Assembly: GCA_017860275.1 (NCBI GenBank)
Contig: JAFNAQ010000008.1
Location: 50,286 to 114,285 of the forward strand
Length of the DNA: 64,000 nucleotides
Direction of reading: 5' to 3'
Origin: Bacteroidota bacterium
GTDB lineage: Bacteria > Bacteroidota > Bacteroidia > Bacteroidales > P3
Shown here: one piece after another, positions 34,620 to 42,120 of the stretch
Numbering within the stretch: the stretch's first letter is position 1
Layout: the number at the start of each line of letters is the position of its first letter
Program-made: the position numbers and the translations under genes
Notes under the pieces: model-generated
The model's database searches: none
Told to the model about the DNA's origin: nothing
What the model saw: only the letters and a program-made list of their open reading frames with translations

Positions 34620-35954
34620 ATGAGAAGAATTGCAAAAATGCTAATGTTATTAGCTTTTATAAGTATTTCATCTGCGAGTTTTGCTCAAAAGTATGGAATA
34701 ACAGCACAAGACAGTGTTAACTGCCTAATGAATAACTCTTTATATCAAGAGTTTTATCAACAAAAGAATTATAAGGATGCTTATACTCCTTGGAAAGCGG
34801 CTATAAAGGAATGCCCTCAATATCACGTAAACTTATATATTCGTGGAGCGGTTATCTTAAAACAATTATTTTCAGCGTCAAAAACAGCAGAAGAACAAAA
34901 CAAATATTTTGAAGAGTTATTATCTCTTTATGATAAACGTGCTGAAGCTTTTGGCGATGAGGCGAATAATATAGCTCGTAAAGCAAAGGATATATCTGAT
35001 TTTAAGCCAACAGAAAAAGAAAGAATATACAATCTTTATAAGCAAGCAGCAGAAAAAGGAGGAAATGACTTGGATGATCAATACAAACCTCTTTATCTTC
35101 GTGCAGTTTATGAGTATCTTCAATCAATTAAAGCAAATGATGAACAAATGTCAATACTTTTCGATGTATATGATTATTCATCAGATGCATTAGAATTCTC
35201 ATTAAGAAAAGCGAAAGAAGCAGGAGATACAAAGACTATTGAAAAGGTTCAATCGTATATTTCTATGATAGAACAAGTAATAGAACCATTCGCTTCATGT
35301 GAAAAAATAATTCCAATTTACGAACCTAAGTATAAAAAAACGCCAGAAGATTTAGTTTTACTAAGAAAAATTACAGCGACTTTAGAGCGTAAGGGTTGTA
35401 CAAAGAGCGAGTTATTTTTTAATGCTACTCAAAGTCTTCATAAATTAGAACCATCTGCTAAAAGTGCATTAATGATGGGACAAATGTTGATGGGAAAAGA
35501 TCAGGCAAGAGAAGCTTCAGAGTATTTTAAAGAAGCCTTAGACAAATCGGAAGATAATGATTCAAAAGCAAAGGCATGTTATTTTTGGGGACAAGCATTA
35601 ATGGGTTCAAACCAATTCTCATCTGCTCGTTCTGCTTTCTATGAAGTCTCAAAATATGATCCTACTATGGAAGGCAAATGTATCTTGTTTATTTCACAAA
35701 TGTATTTAAGTAGTGCAGCAAGTTGTGCATCTCATGATGGAAAAATTCGTGGGGCAGCTTGGGCAGCTTATGATAAGGCAGCACGAGCAAAGTCATTGGA
35801 CCCATCTATTGCTGATCAAGCAGAAAGAGTTATGTCGTCGGCTAGAGGTCAGTGGCCTACGCAAGAAGCTGCATTCTTTTATTCAATAACAAATGGTCAA
35901 TCTTATAGAGTAGGTTGTTGGATAGATGAAAGTACAACAGTACGTTTAAGGTAG
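34620..35954 (+). CDS. exported tetratricopeptide-repeat protein
   Basis: 444 residues. The signal peptide ends SSASFAQ. Several TPR-like helix pairs are visible: NYKDAYTPWKAAIKECPQ near the N-terminus, and AREASEYFKEALDKSEDN, AKACYFWGQALMGSNQF, SARSAFYEVSKYDP toward the C-terminus. Probably a periplasmic scaffold for the adjacent barrel and LptC. Function is inferred from context only. Confidence 0.8.
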   Translation: MRRIAKMLMLLAFISISSASFAQKYGITAQDSVNCLMNNSLYQEFYQQKNYKDAYTPWKAAIKECPQYHVNLYIRGAVILKQLFSASKTAEEQNKYFEELLSLYDKRAEAFGDEANNIARKAKDISDFKPTEKERIYNLYKQAAEKGGNDLDDQYKPLYLRAVYEYLQSIKANDEQMSILFDVYDYSSDALEFSLRKAKEAGDTKTIEKVQSYISMIEQVIEPFASCEKIIPIYEPKYKKTPEDLVLLRKITATLERKGCTKSELFFNATQSLHKLEPSAKSALMMGQMLMGKDQAREASEYFKEALDKSEDNDSKAKACYFWGQALMGSNQFSSARSAFYEVSKYDPTMEGKCILFISQMYLSSAASCASHDGKIRGAAWAAYDKAARAKSLDPSIADQAERVMSSARGQWPTQEAAFFYSITNGQSYRVGCWIDESTTVRLR

Positions 35955-36517
35955 TGCTAAAGCCCGATTTTCAGAAATTAGGGAGAATGAGCTTATTTTT
36001 TATAAGCTTATTCTCTTTTTTATTTATTATTGCGTGCAAAGATGATATAGATCAAAAACCAGTAATAAAAAAAGAAAGGCCAATTCAAGTCATAAAGTTT
36101 GCAGATATTTTTAGGAGTCAAGATGGCAATGTCGAAGTAGAAATAAAAGCTCCACTTATCAATAATTATGATGGTAAAAATGCTAGGATGGAATTTCCTA
36201 AAGGAGTTAATGCATGGTTTTTTAACTCCGATCTAACCGTAAAATCAACATTGAGCGCTAAATTTGCTGTTAATTATCAAAACAATTCTAAAGTATATCT
36301 GAGGGACAGTATAGTAATAATAAATTACAATAATAAGGATACAATATATTGTCAAGAATTGATATGGGAAAAATCTCTTAAGCGAATATTTTCTAATAAA
36401 CAAGTAAAAAGGGTTAGCGAGTCAGGAATAGCATGGGGGGAAGGCTTTGAATCTAATGAAACGATGGATAGCATTAGAATAAAAAATCCTCGAGGGACAC
36501 AGTATATAAAAGAATAA
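35954..36517 (+). CDS. lptC: LPS export periplasmic protein LptC
   Basis: 187 residues from a GTG at 35954 that overlaps the TPR stop (TAGTG); the ATG at 35987 (MSLFFISLF) is an alternative and would give a shorter signal. The lipobox-like LFIIACKDD suggests the Bacteroidota form is a lipoprotein. LptC-domain features include RPIQVIKFADIF, ARMEFPKGVNAWFF and VYLRDSIVI. LptC passes LPS from LptB2FG to LptA. Confidence 0.82.
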   Translation: MLKPDFQKLGRMSLFFISLFSFLFIIACKDDIDQKPVIKKERPIQVIKFADIFRSQDGNVEVEIKAPLINNYDGKNARMEFPKGVNAWFFNSDLTVKSTLSAKFAVNYQNNSKVYLRDSIVIINYNNKDTIYCQELIWEKSLKRIFSNKQVKRVSESGIAWGEGFESNETMDSIRIKNPRGTQYIKE

Positions 36518-36547
36518 GATATTGATTATTTAGTTTTAATTAGGATG

Positions 36548-36583
36548 AAAAAGGCTGGCCTACTTACATGAGCTAGCTTTTTA
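36548..36583 (+). terminator. intrinsic terminator after lptC
   Basis: AAAAAGGCTGGC and GCTAGCTTTTT pair with one mismatch or bulge, separated by ~12 bases, followed by TATTTTTGG. It ends the purL/coaX-lptC transcription region. Confidence 0.65.
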
Positions 36584-36714
36584 TTTTTGGGAAATATTAG
36601 ATAAAATGAGACTAATTAAAGAGACAAAGGATAATCATTTATATAAGTTTTTATCAATATTGGGTGGTATCCCAAAAGTTCACAACAATTTATGCCTTTA
36701 CGCTAAGTGATGCG

Positions 36715-36819
36715 TTTTAACTAAAACAGGGGTTTTGGGCTTATTCTATAACATTATGCAAGTTTTGGTGTTAAATGTTATTAATGAAATTGTGGGTTTA
36801 GAATCGAGAAATTGAAGGG
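36715..36819 (+). repeat. dispersed intergenic repeat, copy 2
   Basis: Direct-orientation copy of the element at 3035-3141. The 13-mer TTTTAACTAAAAC is at 36715-36727 and the exact 21-base block at 36749-36769. It lies at the start of the 1.2-kb gap 36518-37740, followed by the elements described at 36891, 36997 and 37165. Confidence 0.75.
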
Positions 36820-36890
36820 TAGTGGTGGATTGGTGGGAAAGATTAGTTAATTCCTCATAATAAAAATTGAATATTTGGTCGTTCTCCCTC

Positions 36891-36964
36891 GTAGGGGCGA
36901 ATAATTATTCGCCCAAATAATTATTTGTTTTTTTTGAAACGGGCGAAAAATGTTTCGCCCCTAC
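36891..36964. repeat. palindromic element with GTAGGGGCGAA ends
   Basis: Terminal perfect 11-bp inverted repeats: GTAGGGGCGAA (36891-36901) / TTCGCCCCTAC (36954-36964). Inside are a perfect 20-bp palindrome (36895-36914, GGGCGAATAA arms) and a hairpin GGGCGAAA-AATG-TTTCGCCC (36941-36960). Sequences of this GGGGCGAA type are scattered through many bacterial genomes as non-coding mobile-like repeats. No transposase nearby. Confidence 0.8.
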
Positions 36965-36996
36965 AAATAACCAAAAAATATCACTGATTTTATATA

Positions 36997-37082
36997 AAAA
37001 CTCCCTGATTTTTTCCAGAAAATCAGGGAGTTTTCGCAAGAAATCGGGGAGTTTCCCAGAAAAATCGCCGATTTTTTTCACC
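36997..37082. repeat. 21-bp-period array (ATCAGGGAGT cores)
   Basis: AATC recurs at 37021, 37042 and 37063. A reverse-orientation unit (CTCCCTGATT, 37001) precedes it. Units 1 and 2 form a perfect 16-bp stem: AAAACTCCCTGATTTT (36997-37012) / AAAATCAGGGAGTTTT (37019-37034). Cores vary: CTCCCTGAT, ATCAGGGAG, ATCGGGGAG, ATCGCCGAT. Confidence 0.75.
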
Positions 37083-37164
37083 TATATTTCTTCTTTCTAA
37101 ATTTTTCTCAGAGAAAATTCCAAAGAGATGAAATTAAAATACAGAGAAATAACGTTTTACGAAA

Positions 37165-37290
37165 AATGGAATCTTATTCCACAAAAATAGAATCTTATTC
37201 TAGCGAAATAGAATAAGGTTCTAGAAATATAGAATTTGATTCTAGTAAAATGTAATTTGATTCTAGTGGAAGTAGAATAAAGAGACAGCA
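37165..37290. repeat. 21-bp-period array (GAATCTTATTC/GATTCTAG cores)
   Basis: The core start falls at 37169, 37190, 37211, 37232 and 37253 (exactly 21 bp), then 37275. Cores are palindrome-like with variable centres: GGAATCTTATTCC, AGAATCTTATTCT, AGAATAAGGTTCT, AGAATTTGATTCT. The same core family is at 2802-2864. Confidence 0.8.
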
Positions 37291-37683
37291 ATATATTATC
37301 AAGATATAGAGAATTATTATCAAAATACAGCCCACCAAAACCTCACATTTTTTCCCAAAAACAAGGATTTTCCCCAAAAAAACCAAAAACCTATTTCTTA
37401 AAATTAACAGCCAGCTTTATCACTAGTTATTCATTTAAGTCATTTCACCACTCTCAATACATATTCCTTTGTAAACTTATTTATTGTGTGTTATTTGATT
37501 CTTAAACATTTAATATTATCTATAAATGTAAATAATTATTTGATAGAATAAATAGTTTATTATTATTTTAATTTGTTATTTATCAAGTGTAAAGATAAAT
37601 AATTGAATTCTATTTGATTTTGATTTTTAGATTTTTTCAATCATTCTGAACAAATTTTAATTTATTTTGTTTTAAATATACAA

Positions 37684-37718
37684 TTGAGTAAGAATTAAAA
37701 GATAACTTTACAGTAAAG
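37684..37718 (+). promoter_or_regulatory. possible promoter and palindrome before fimbrial cassette 1
   Basis: TTG (37684-37686), 16 bases, TAACTTTA (37703-37710), one base off TAnnTTTG. A palindrome CTTTAC-A-GTAAAG (37706-37718) overlaps the -7 box and could be an operator. 37291-37683 is A/T-rich with no gene; it includes a CACATTTTTTCCCAAAAACAAGG box (about 37349-37371) also seen, inverted in its centre, at 53457-53478. Confidence 0.45.
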
Positions 37719-37740
37719 CTAATATTATTATTACTATTAA

Positions 37741-39015
37741 ATGGATAGAATAAAAATATATATATCAATATTTATACTTTTATCACAGTTAAATTCATTT
37801 TCCCAAAATGGTAATAGTTATATATGTGTAAAAGAGAGTTCTACATTTAATTTTTTCTTCCAGATAAATAGTTCTACCATTAATAATAATTATTGGACTA
37901 ATTCGCATACAGTTAAATCCTTAAACGATTTTCTTTTAGGAGTAAAAGCAAAAGATATTGATAGTATCAAAGTATTCTCCAATTCTTCGCCCGATGGCAA
38001 CCAGAATTTCAATATAAAGCTATCACAAGAAAGAGCCCAATCAATCAAGCATTATTTCGATATAAAATATTCTCATATACCACAAGTTAAACTTATCTCA
38101 CAATCGAATGGAGAGAATTGGAACCTATTAAGGGAATTAATAATACAAGATACAAATATACCATCAAAGCAAGCAGTTCTTTATATTATTGATAAAGTAA
38201 AAAACTTAGACCAAAGAGAAAAGCAGCTCAAAAGACTAAACAAAGGTAAACCATATAGGTATATTTTGAGAAACATATTCCCATTTCTAAGAAACTCCTC
38301 AACAACAATAATATACCACAAGAAGAAAATCAATATCATAAAACCATCTCAACGAGAAGAAAAAAAAGTTCTCCCTCAAACGGAGTTTATAGAACCAAAG
38401 ATAATAATAGAACCAGTAGAACAAGGCAAGACTCAAGACTCTATAGTAGAAAAAGATGAACCAAAGCCAGAGGATTCAGATATATCCTCAAAGCCAATTG
38501 TTCTAAGAGAGAGATTTCAATTAGGATTAAAGACCAATTTACTCTACTACCTAGCCTTAGCCCCTAATATTGAGATAGAAATTCCGATAAAGAGATTTTC
38601 CATAAACGCAGAATATCAGTTTCCATGGTATGTAAATAATAAAAAACACTTTGCTTACCAAATACTCTCAGGCTCAATAGAGACTAGATATTGGTTGAAA
38701 AAACAAGAAAGAATATTAAGTGGATATTTCATTGGAGCATATATAGGGAGAGGGATATTCGATTTGCAATTTTCGGAAGAAGGCACACAAGGCGACATCT
38801 TATTTTCAACAGGAGTAAGTGGAGGCTATTCAAAACCAATAAGCAAGAATTTCAATATTGAATTTAGTCTATCATTAGGCTATTTCAAGTCAAATAACAT
38901 AAATTATTATGCCTATGAGGATTTATTAATTAAAAAGAGCTCAAGTTTATTAACTTACTTTGGACCTACCAAAGCAAAGGTTTCTCTAGTATGGATTATT
39001 AATAATAATAATTGA
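37741..39015 (+). CDS. DUF3575 outer-membrane protein with OmpA-like N-domain (cassette 1)
   Basis: 424 residues with a signal peptide (ending LNSFSQ). Residues ~45-190 resemble an OmpA-like domain (KVFSNSSPDGNQNFNIKLSQ, then ERAQSIKHYF). A Glu/Pro/Lys-rich linker (~200-255) follows, then a DUF3575 barrel from LGLKTNLLYYLALAPNIEIE to the end, which has WYVNNKKHFAYQILSGS. DUF3575 proteins commonly head Bacteroidales fimbrial operons, probably as the outer-membrane anchor or assembly partner. A near-copy is at 46467; barrels are almost identical and linkers differ. Confidence 0.85.
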   Translation: MDRIKIYISIFILLSQLNSFSQNGNSYICVKESSTFNFFFQINSSTINNNYWTNSHTVKSLNDFLLGVKAKDIDSIKVFSNSSPDGNQNFNIKLSQERAQSIKHYFDIKYSHIPQVKLISQSNGENWNLLRELIIQDTNIPSKQAVLYIIDKVKNLDQREKQLKRLNKGKPYRYILRNIFPFLRNSSTTIIYHKKKINIIKPSQREEKKVLPQTEFIEPKIIIEPVEQGKTQDSIVEKDEPKPEDSDISSKPIVLRERFQLGLKTNLLYYLALAPNIEIEIPIKRFSINAEYQFPWYVNNKKHFAYQILSGSIETRYWLKKQERILSGYFIGAYIGRGIFDLQFSEEGTQGDILFSTGVSGGYSKPISKNFNIEFSLSLGYFKSNNINYYAYEDLLIKKSSSLLTYFGPTKAKVSLVWIINNNN

Positions 39016-39019
39016 TTCT

Positions 39020-39928
39020 ATGAAGGGACTAATAAAAAAGATAGCAATTATCATAATCATAACGAGTACAATTATTTTTTCATCTTGTGAAAGAAGAGAT
39101 ATTCTCGATGAACCTCGTAGCAGTTTGAGAATAAATATCAATTGGCAAAAGGGACAAAAACGTTCTGAAGGATTTTTTGTTATGCTTTACCCAAAAGATA
39201 AATCAAAGGAAGTATTAGTAGATTTTGTTGGAACAGATGGAGGAATAATACGAGTTCCAAGAGGAGAGTATGATATACTAATACATAGCTATGATTATGA
39301 ATCGATAATTGTAAATAGAACAAATAGTTTTAATTCGGCATATGCAACAACATCGAATAGGAAGATTGGAGGGATATTAAAAGCCACATCAGAAAAGGAT
39401 GAGGTCATATTGAACCAAACAGATGAGATGTTTTATACAGGAGGATTTGAAGGCAAAGCGATAGATCAAGCGAATGCATCATATAGTGTGGATATTTCGC
39501 CAATTAATATAATAAAGCAGTATGAATACAGAATTAAAATAAATAATTCGTCAAATATTGCTTCTGTATATGCAACCCTTTCGGGGCTTTCGGGTTCCTA
39601 CCTATTGGGTGTTCAAAAATTAGGGGCAAATGCAGTTTCAATTTATTCGGAGCCTATATATAATGAAAAATGGATTGTAATAAAAGTCAATACATTTGGG
39701 ATAATAAGTGGTGTTATTCATAAGCTAAATCTTAAATTTACTCTTACCGATGGTTCAACTCAGATTGAAAGTTTCGACGTAACAGATAATACAAGTGAAT
39801 TACCTAATGGAGGATTAATAACCCTACATACAACAGTAATTAATTTGGATGAAGTTGTTGGGTCAGGAGGTATAGGAGGAACAGTTTCTGAATGGGGTAG
39901 TGAGGACATTATTGATATTATCATGTAA
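39020..39928 (+). CDS. DUF5119 fimbrial-operon lipoprotein (cassette 1)
   Basis: 302 residues. The lipobox is TIIFSSCERRDILDEP; RININWQKGQKRSEGFFVM and RGEYDILIHSYDYESI follow, as in DUF5119 proteins encoded in fimbrillin loci. Beta-rich, ending in a Gly-rich GSGGIGGTVSEW segment shared with its paralog at 47732. Likely an accessory or minor fimbrial component. It begins 4 bases after the DUF3575 gene. Confidence 0.8.
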   Translation: MKGLIKKIAIIIIITSTIIFSSCERRDILDEPRSSLRININWQKGQKRSEGFFVMLYPKDKSKEVLVDFVGTDGGIIRVPRGEYDILIHSYDYESIIVNRTNSFNSAYATTSNRKIGGILKATSEKDEVILNQTDEMFYTGGFEGKAIDQANASYSVDISPINIIKQYEYRIKINNSSNIASVYATLSGLSGSYLLGVQKLGANAVSIYSEPIYNEKWIVIKVNTFGIISGVIHKLNLKFTLTDGSTQIESFDVTDNTSELPNGGLITLHTTVINLDEVVGSGGIGGTVSEWGSEDIIDIIM

Positions 39929-39992
39929 ACAAACAATAATAGAAAAACGTTATTATAAACAAATAGTTATAAACAATTTAAATATCAAAAAA

Positions 39993-41003
39993 ATGAAAAA
40001 GTTTTTATTTTTAGTAGCAATCGCAGCCATAGGCTTTGCAAGCTGCACAGATGAAAAAGTTGATGAGAAAAATTCATCAAACAAAATTGGCTTCAAAACA
40101 ATGGTAGGTAAATCTACAAATTTCAAAGTTGGAGAATTGGTTACTGCTGACTTTGACCATTTTCACTTAAGTGCTTATAGAACAAGTGGGGGGGCTATGT
40201 CCTATACTTCGTCTTTAGTCCCTTATATTAACAATATTGTTGTAAATAAATCAGGCGCAGATTGGATTTACACAGGTTCTTATTATTGGCCAAATCAAGA
40301 CACACTTCAATTCTTTGCTCATAATGCAGATGCAACAATAGATTTCCCAACAACTACAATTACTGGTTATCCATATTTTTGGACAACAATAAATTCAACT
40401 CCAGCGACTCAAAAAGATATTGTTGTTGCCAAGGGATTAAACAAGGCCGCACTTGGAACAACTCCAGTTGCTTTATCATTTATTCATGCCCTATGTCAAG
40501 TAAACTTTTCACTAAAGGGAGCTGAAGTTGGTCCTGACTACGTGATTAAAAAAATTGAGTTAATAGGTGCAAAAGATAATGGTAAATTTTCTTTTAATGA
40601 TACAATGAAGTATTGTTGGTCTACTCAATCGGGGAATGCAACCTATGTGTATTTTGATGGTTCAAAGACAATCCAGAATTCATTTGTTAGCTTTGGTAAT
40701 GGGTCTAGAGTAGCCTCTGGAGGTCTTACAGGCTACGAAGCTCTTATGATTATGCCTCAAAATGGAGATTGGATTCAAATTAAAGTTACTTACGACTTAG
40801 TGAATGCAGGAGTTACTCTTTATTCGAATGCAACAGCAATTGTTACATTGACAGGAGAACATATGGATACTGGTAAAAAGGTTCGTTATAATTTGACAGT
40901 ACCAACACCAACAGGAGCTTCAACATCTAAGATTACATTTACTGCTACTGTTTCTGATTGGGAAACAGAACAAACAGGAGGAACAGGGACTTTGACTAAA
41001 TAA
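39993..41003 (+). CDS. major fimbrillin-family lipoprotein (cassette 1)
   Basis: 336 residues from the ATG at 39993, which gives a signal peptide MKKFLFLVAIAAIGFASC with lipobox FASC. The body has the fimbrillin pattern: NKIGFKTMVGK, DWIYTGSYYWPN, LSFIHALCQVNFSLKG, LMIMPQNGD and a VSDWETEQTGG-type end. FimA/Mfa-type subunits are lipoproteins that polymerise by strand exchange after protease trimming. A run of seven G (40188-40194) lies in the coding sequence. A hairpin follows (41019). Confidence 0.85.
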   Translation: MKKFLFLVAIAAIGFASCTDEKVDEKNSSNKIGFKTMVGKSTNFKVGELVTADFDHFHLSAYRTSGGAMSYTSSLVPYINNIVVNKSGADWIYTGSYYWPNQDTLQFFAHNADATIDFPTTTITGYPYFWTTINSTPATQKDIVVAKGLNKAALGTTPVALSFIHALCQVNFSLKGAEVGPDYVIKKIELIGAKDNGKFSFNDTMKYCWSTQSGNATYVYFDGSKTIQNSFVSFGNGSRVASGGLTGYEALMIMPQNGDWIQIKVTYDLVNAGVTLYSNATAIVTLTGEHMDTGKKVRYNLTVPTPTGASTSKITFTATVSDWETEQTGGTGTLTK

Positions 41004-41018
41004 TAAATATTATTTATT

Positions 41019-41050
41019 AAATCATAAGGGATTGATCTCCCTTATGATTT
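41019..41050 (+). terminator. intra-operon hairpin after fimbrillin 1
   Basis: Perfect 13-bp stem AAATCATAAGGGA (41019-41031) / TCCCTTATGATTT (41038-41050), 6-base loop, no long T run. Likely a partial terminator or mRNA-stabilising end that lowers expression of the downstream minor subunits. Confidence 0.75.
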
Positions 41051-41114
41051 CTAAAGAAAACTAGTATTAGTTTTTTGAAACAAAAACAATTAATTTGACT
41101 ATAATAATATAGTT

Positions 41115-42113
41115 ATGAAAAAAATAATATTATTTATTTTGGTATCGTTTGCAATTTTGGGTTGCGATGAAGATGAAGAGCCTAAGAAAAGGATTTTTTT
41201 TAATTCCTCAATAGAAAAAAGTACTAAGGCTTCTGTACTTAATAATACTCAACTCGGAACTTTAGGATTTGGAGTTCTGTGCTATGCTAAGATAAATGGC
41301 AGCTTTGATTCTACTACCGATGCACCAAATTATTATTATAATATTAGAGTGTATAATAACGCAGGAGTATGGCAAACAGCCACAAATCTTTATTGGCCAG
41401 AGAGCACAAATGATAAGGTTTCTTTTGTTACCTATGCTCCCTATGCTACTGTAGATAATGGAATAACTCTTTCTCCAATTACTCAAGTAGGATTTCCAAA
41501 GATTAGTTATTTCTCAAATAATATTGACATAACTAAACAAATAGATTTTTGTTATGCCCCCCCACAACTAAACAAAACAAAATTAGATGGAACAATAAGC
41601 TTTGGGTTTAAGCATGCTTTAACTAAGCTATCCTTTTCGGCAAAAAATTATTACGATTATGATACTGTGATTGGATATAAGGTAAAGAGTATTAGGCTTA
41701 CAAATATAAAAACAAAGGGAGATATTACTCTAAATTCTTCTCCTCATTGGACGCCATCCAATTCTGCTTTAGATTCTGGCTCTTATTACCTAAATATTGC
41801 AAATAATACTCTTCGAAACATTAAGCTGAATCTTGACTTTCAATTATTAAATCAAGATAATGCCTATCTTATGCTTGTTCCTCAAATATTCGATGCTCTA
41901 AATACAAAACTTGAGGTATCTCTCACAGACTTAAATGGAGTTGATATAAAAACAACATATATTTCTTTAAGTACATTAGGGATTAGTCAATTTACTATGG
42001 AACAGAATATCAGCATTAGACTGATAATAATTGCAGGAAATGTCTATGCATCTATTCAAACTCTACCTTGGAATACATATAGCTCACCAGAAACAACAAT
42101 AGGGAAAAAATAA
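41115..42113 (+). CDS. second fimbrillin-like lipoprotein (cassette 1)
   Basis: 332 residues. Lipobox VSFAILGCDEDEE. Fimbrillin features: a KSTKASVLNN segment, NLYWPESTNDKVSFVTYAPY, FGFKHALTKLSFSAK and LMLVPQIFDA. Probably a minor or accessory shaft subunit. A run of seven C (41557-41563, in the CYAPPQ codons) is absent from the paralog at 49841. 7 bases before the tip-like gene. Confidence 0.8.
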   Translation: MKKIILFILVSFAILGCDEDEEPKKRIFFNSSIEKSTKASVLNNTQLGTLGFGVLCYAKINGSFDSTTDAPNYYYNIRVYNNAGVWQTATNLYWPESTNDKVSFVTYAPYATVDNGITLSPITQVGFPKISYFSNNIDITKQIDFCYAPPQLNKTKLDGTISFGFKHALTKLSFSAKNYYDYDTVIGYKVKSIRLTNIKTKGDITLNSSPHWTPSNSALDSGSYYLNIANNTLRNIKLNLDFQLLNQDNAYLMLVPQIFDALNTKLEVSLTDLNGVDIKTTYISLSTLGISQFTMEQNISIRLIIIAGNVYASIQTLPWNTYSSPETTIGKK

Positions 42114-42120
42114 TATTATT

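Noticed and set aside
36891..36964. Insertion sequence
   Set aside because: Only 74 bp with palindromic ends and no transposase or target duplication seen; it is treated as a small palindromic repeat.
37195..37386. Minus-strand 63-codon open frame with repeated LESN-type residues
   Set aside because: The repetition comes from the 21-bp array, whose period is divisible by three and so gives an apparently repetitive peptide; no start signal.
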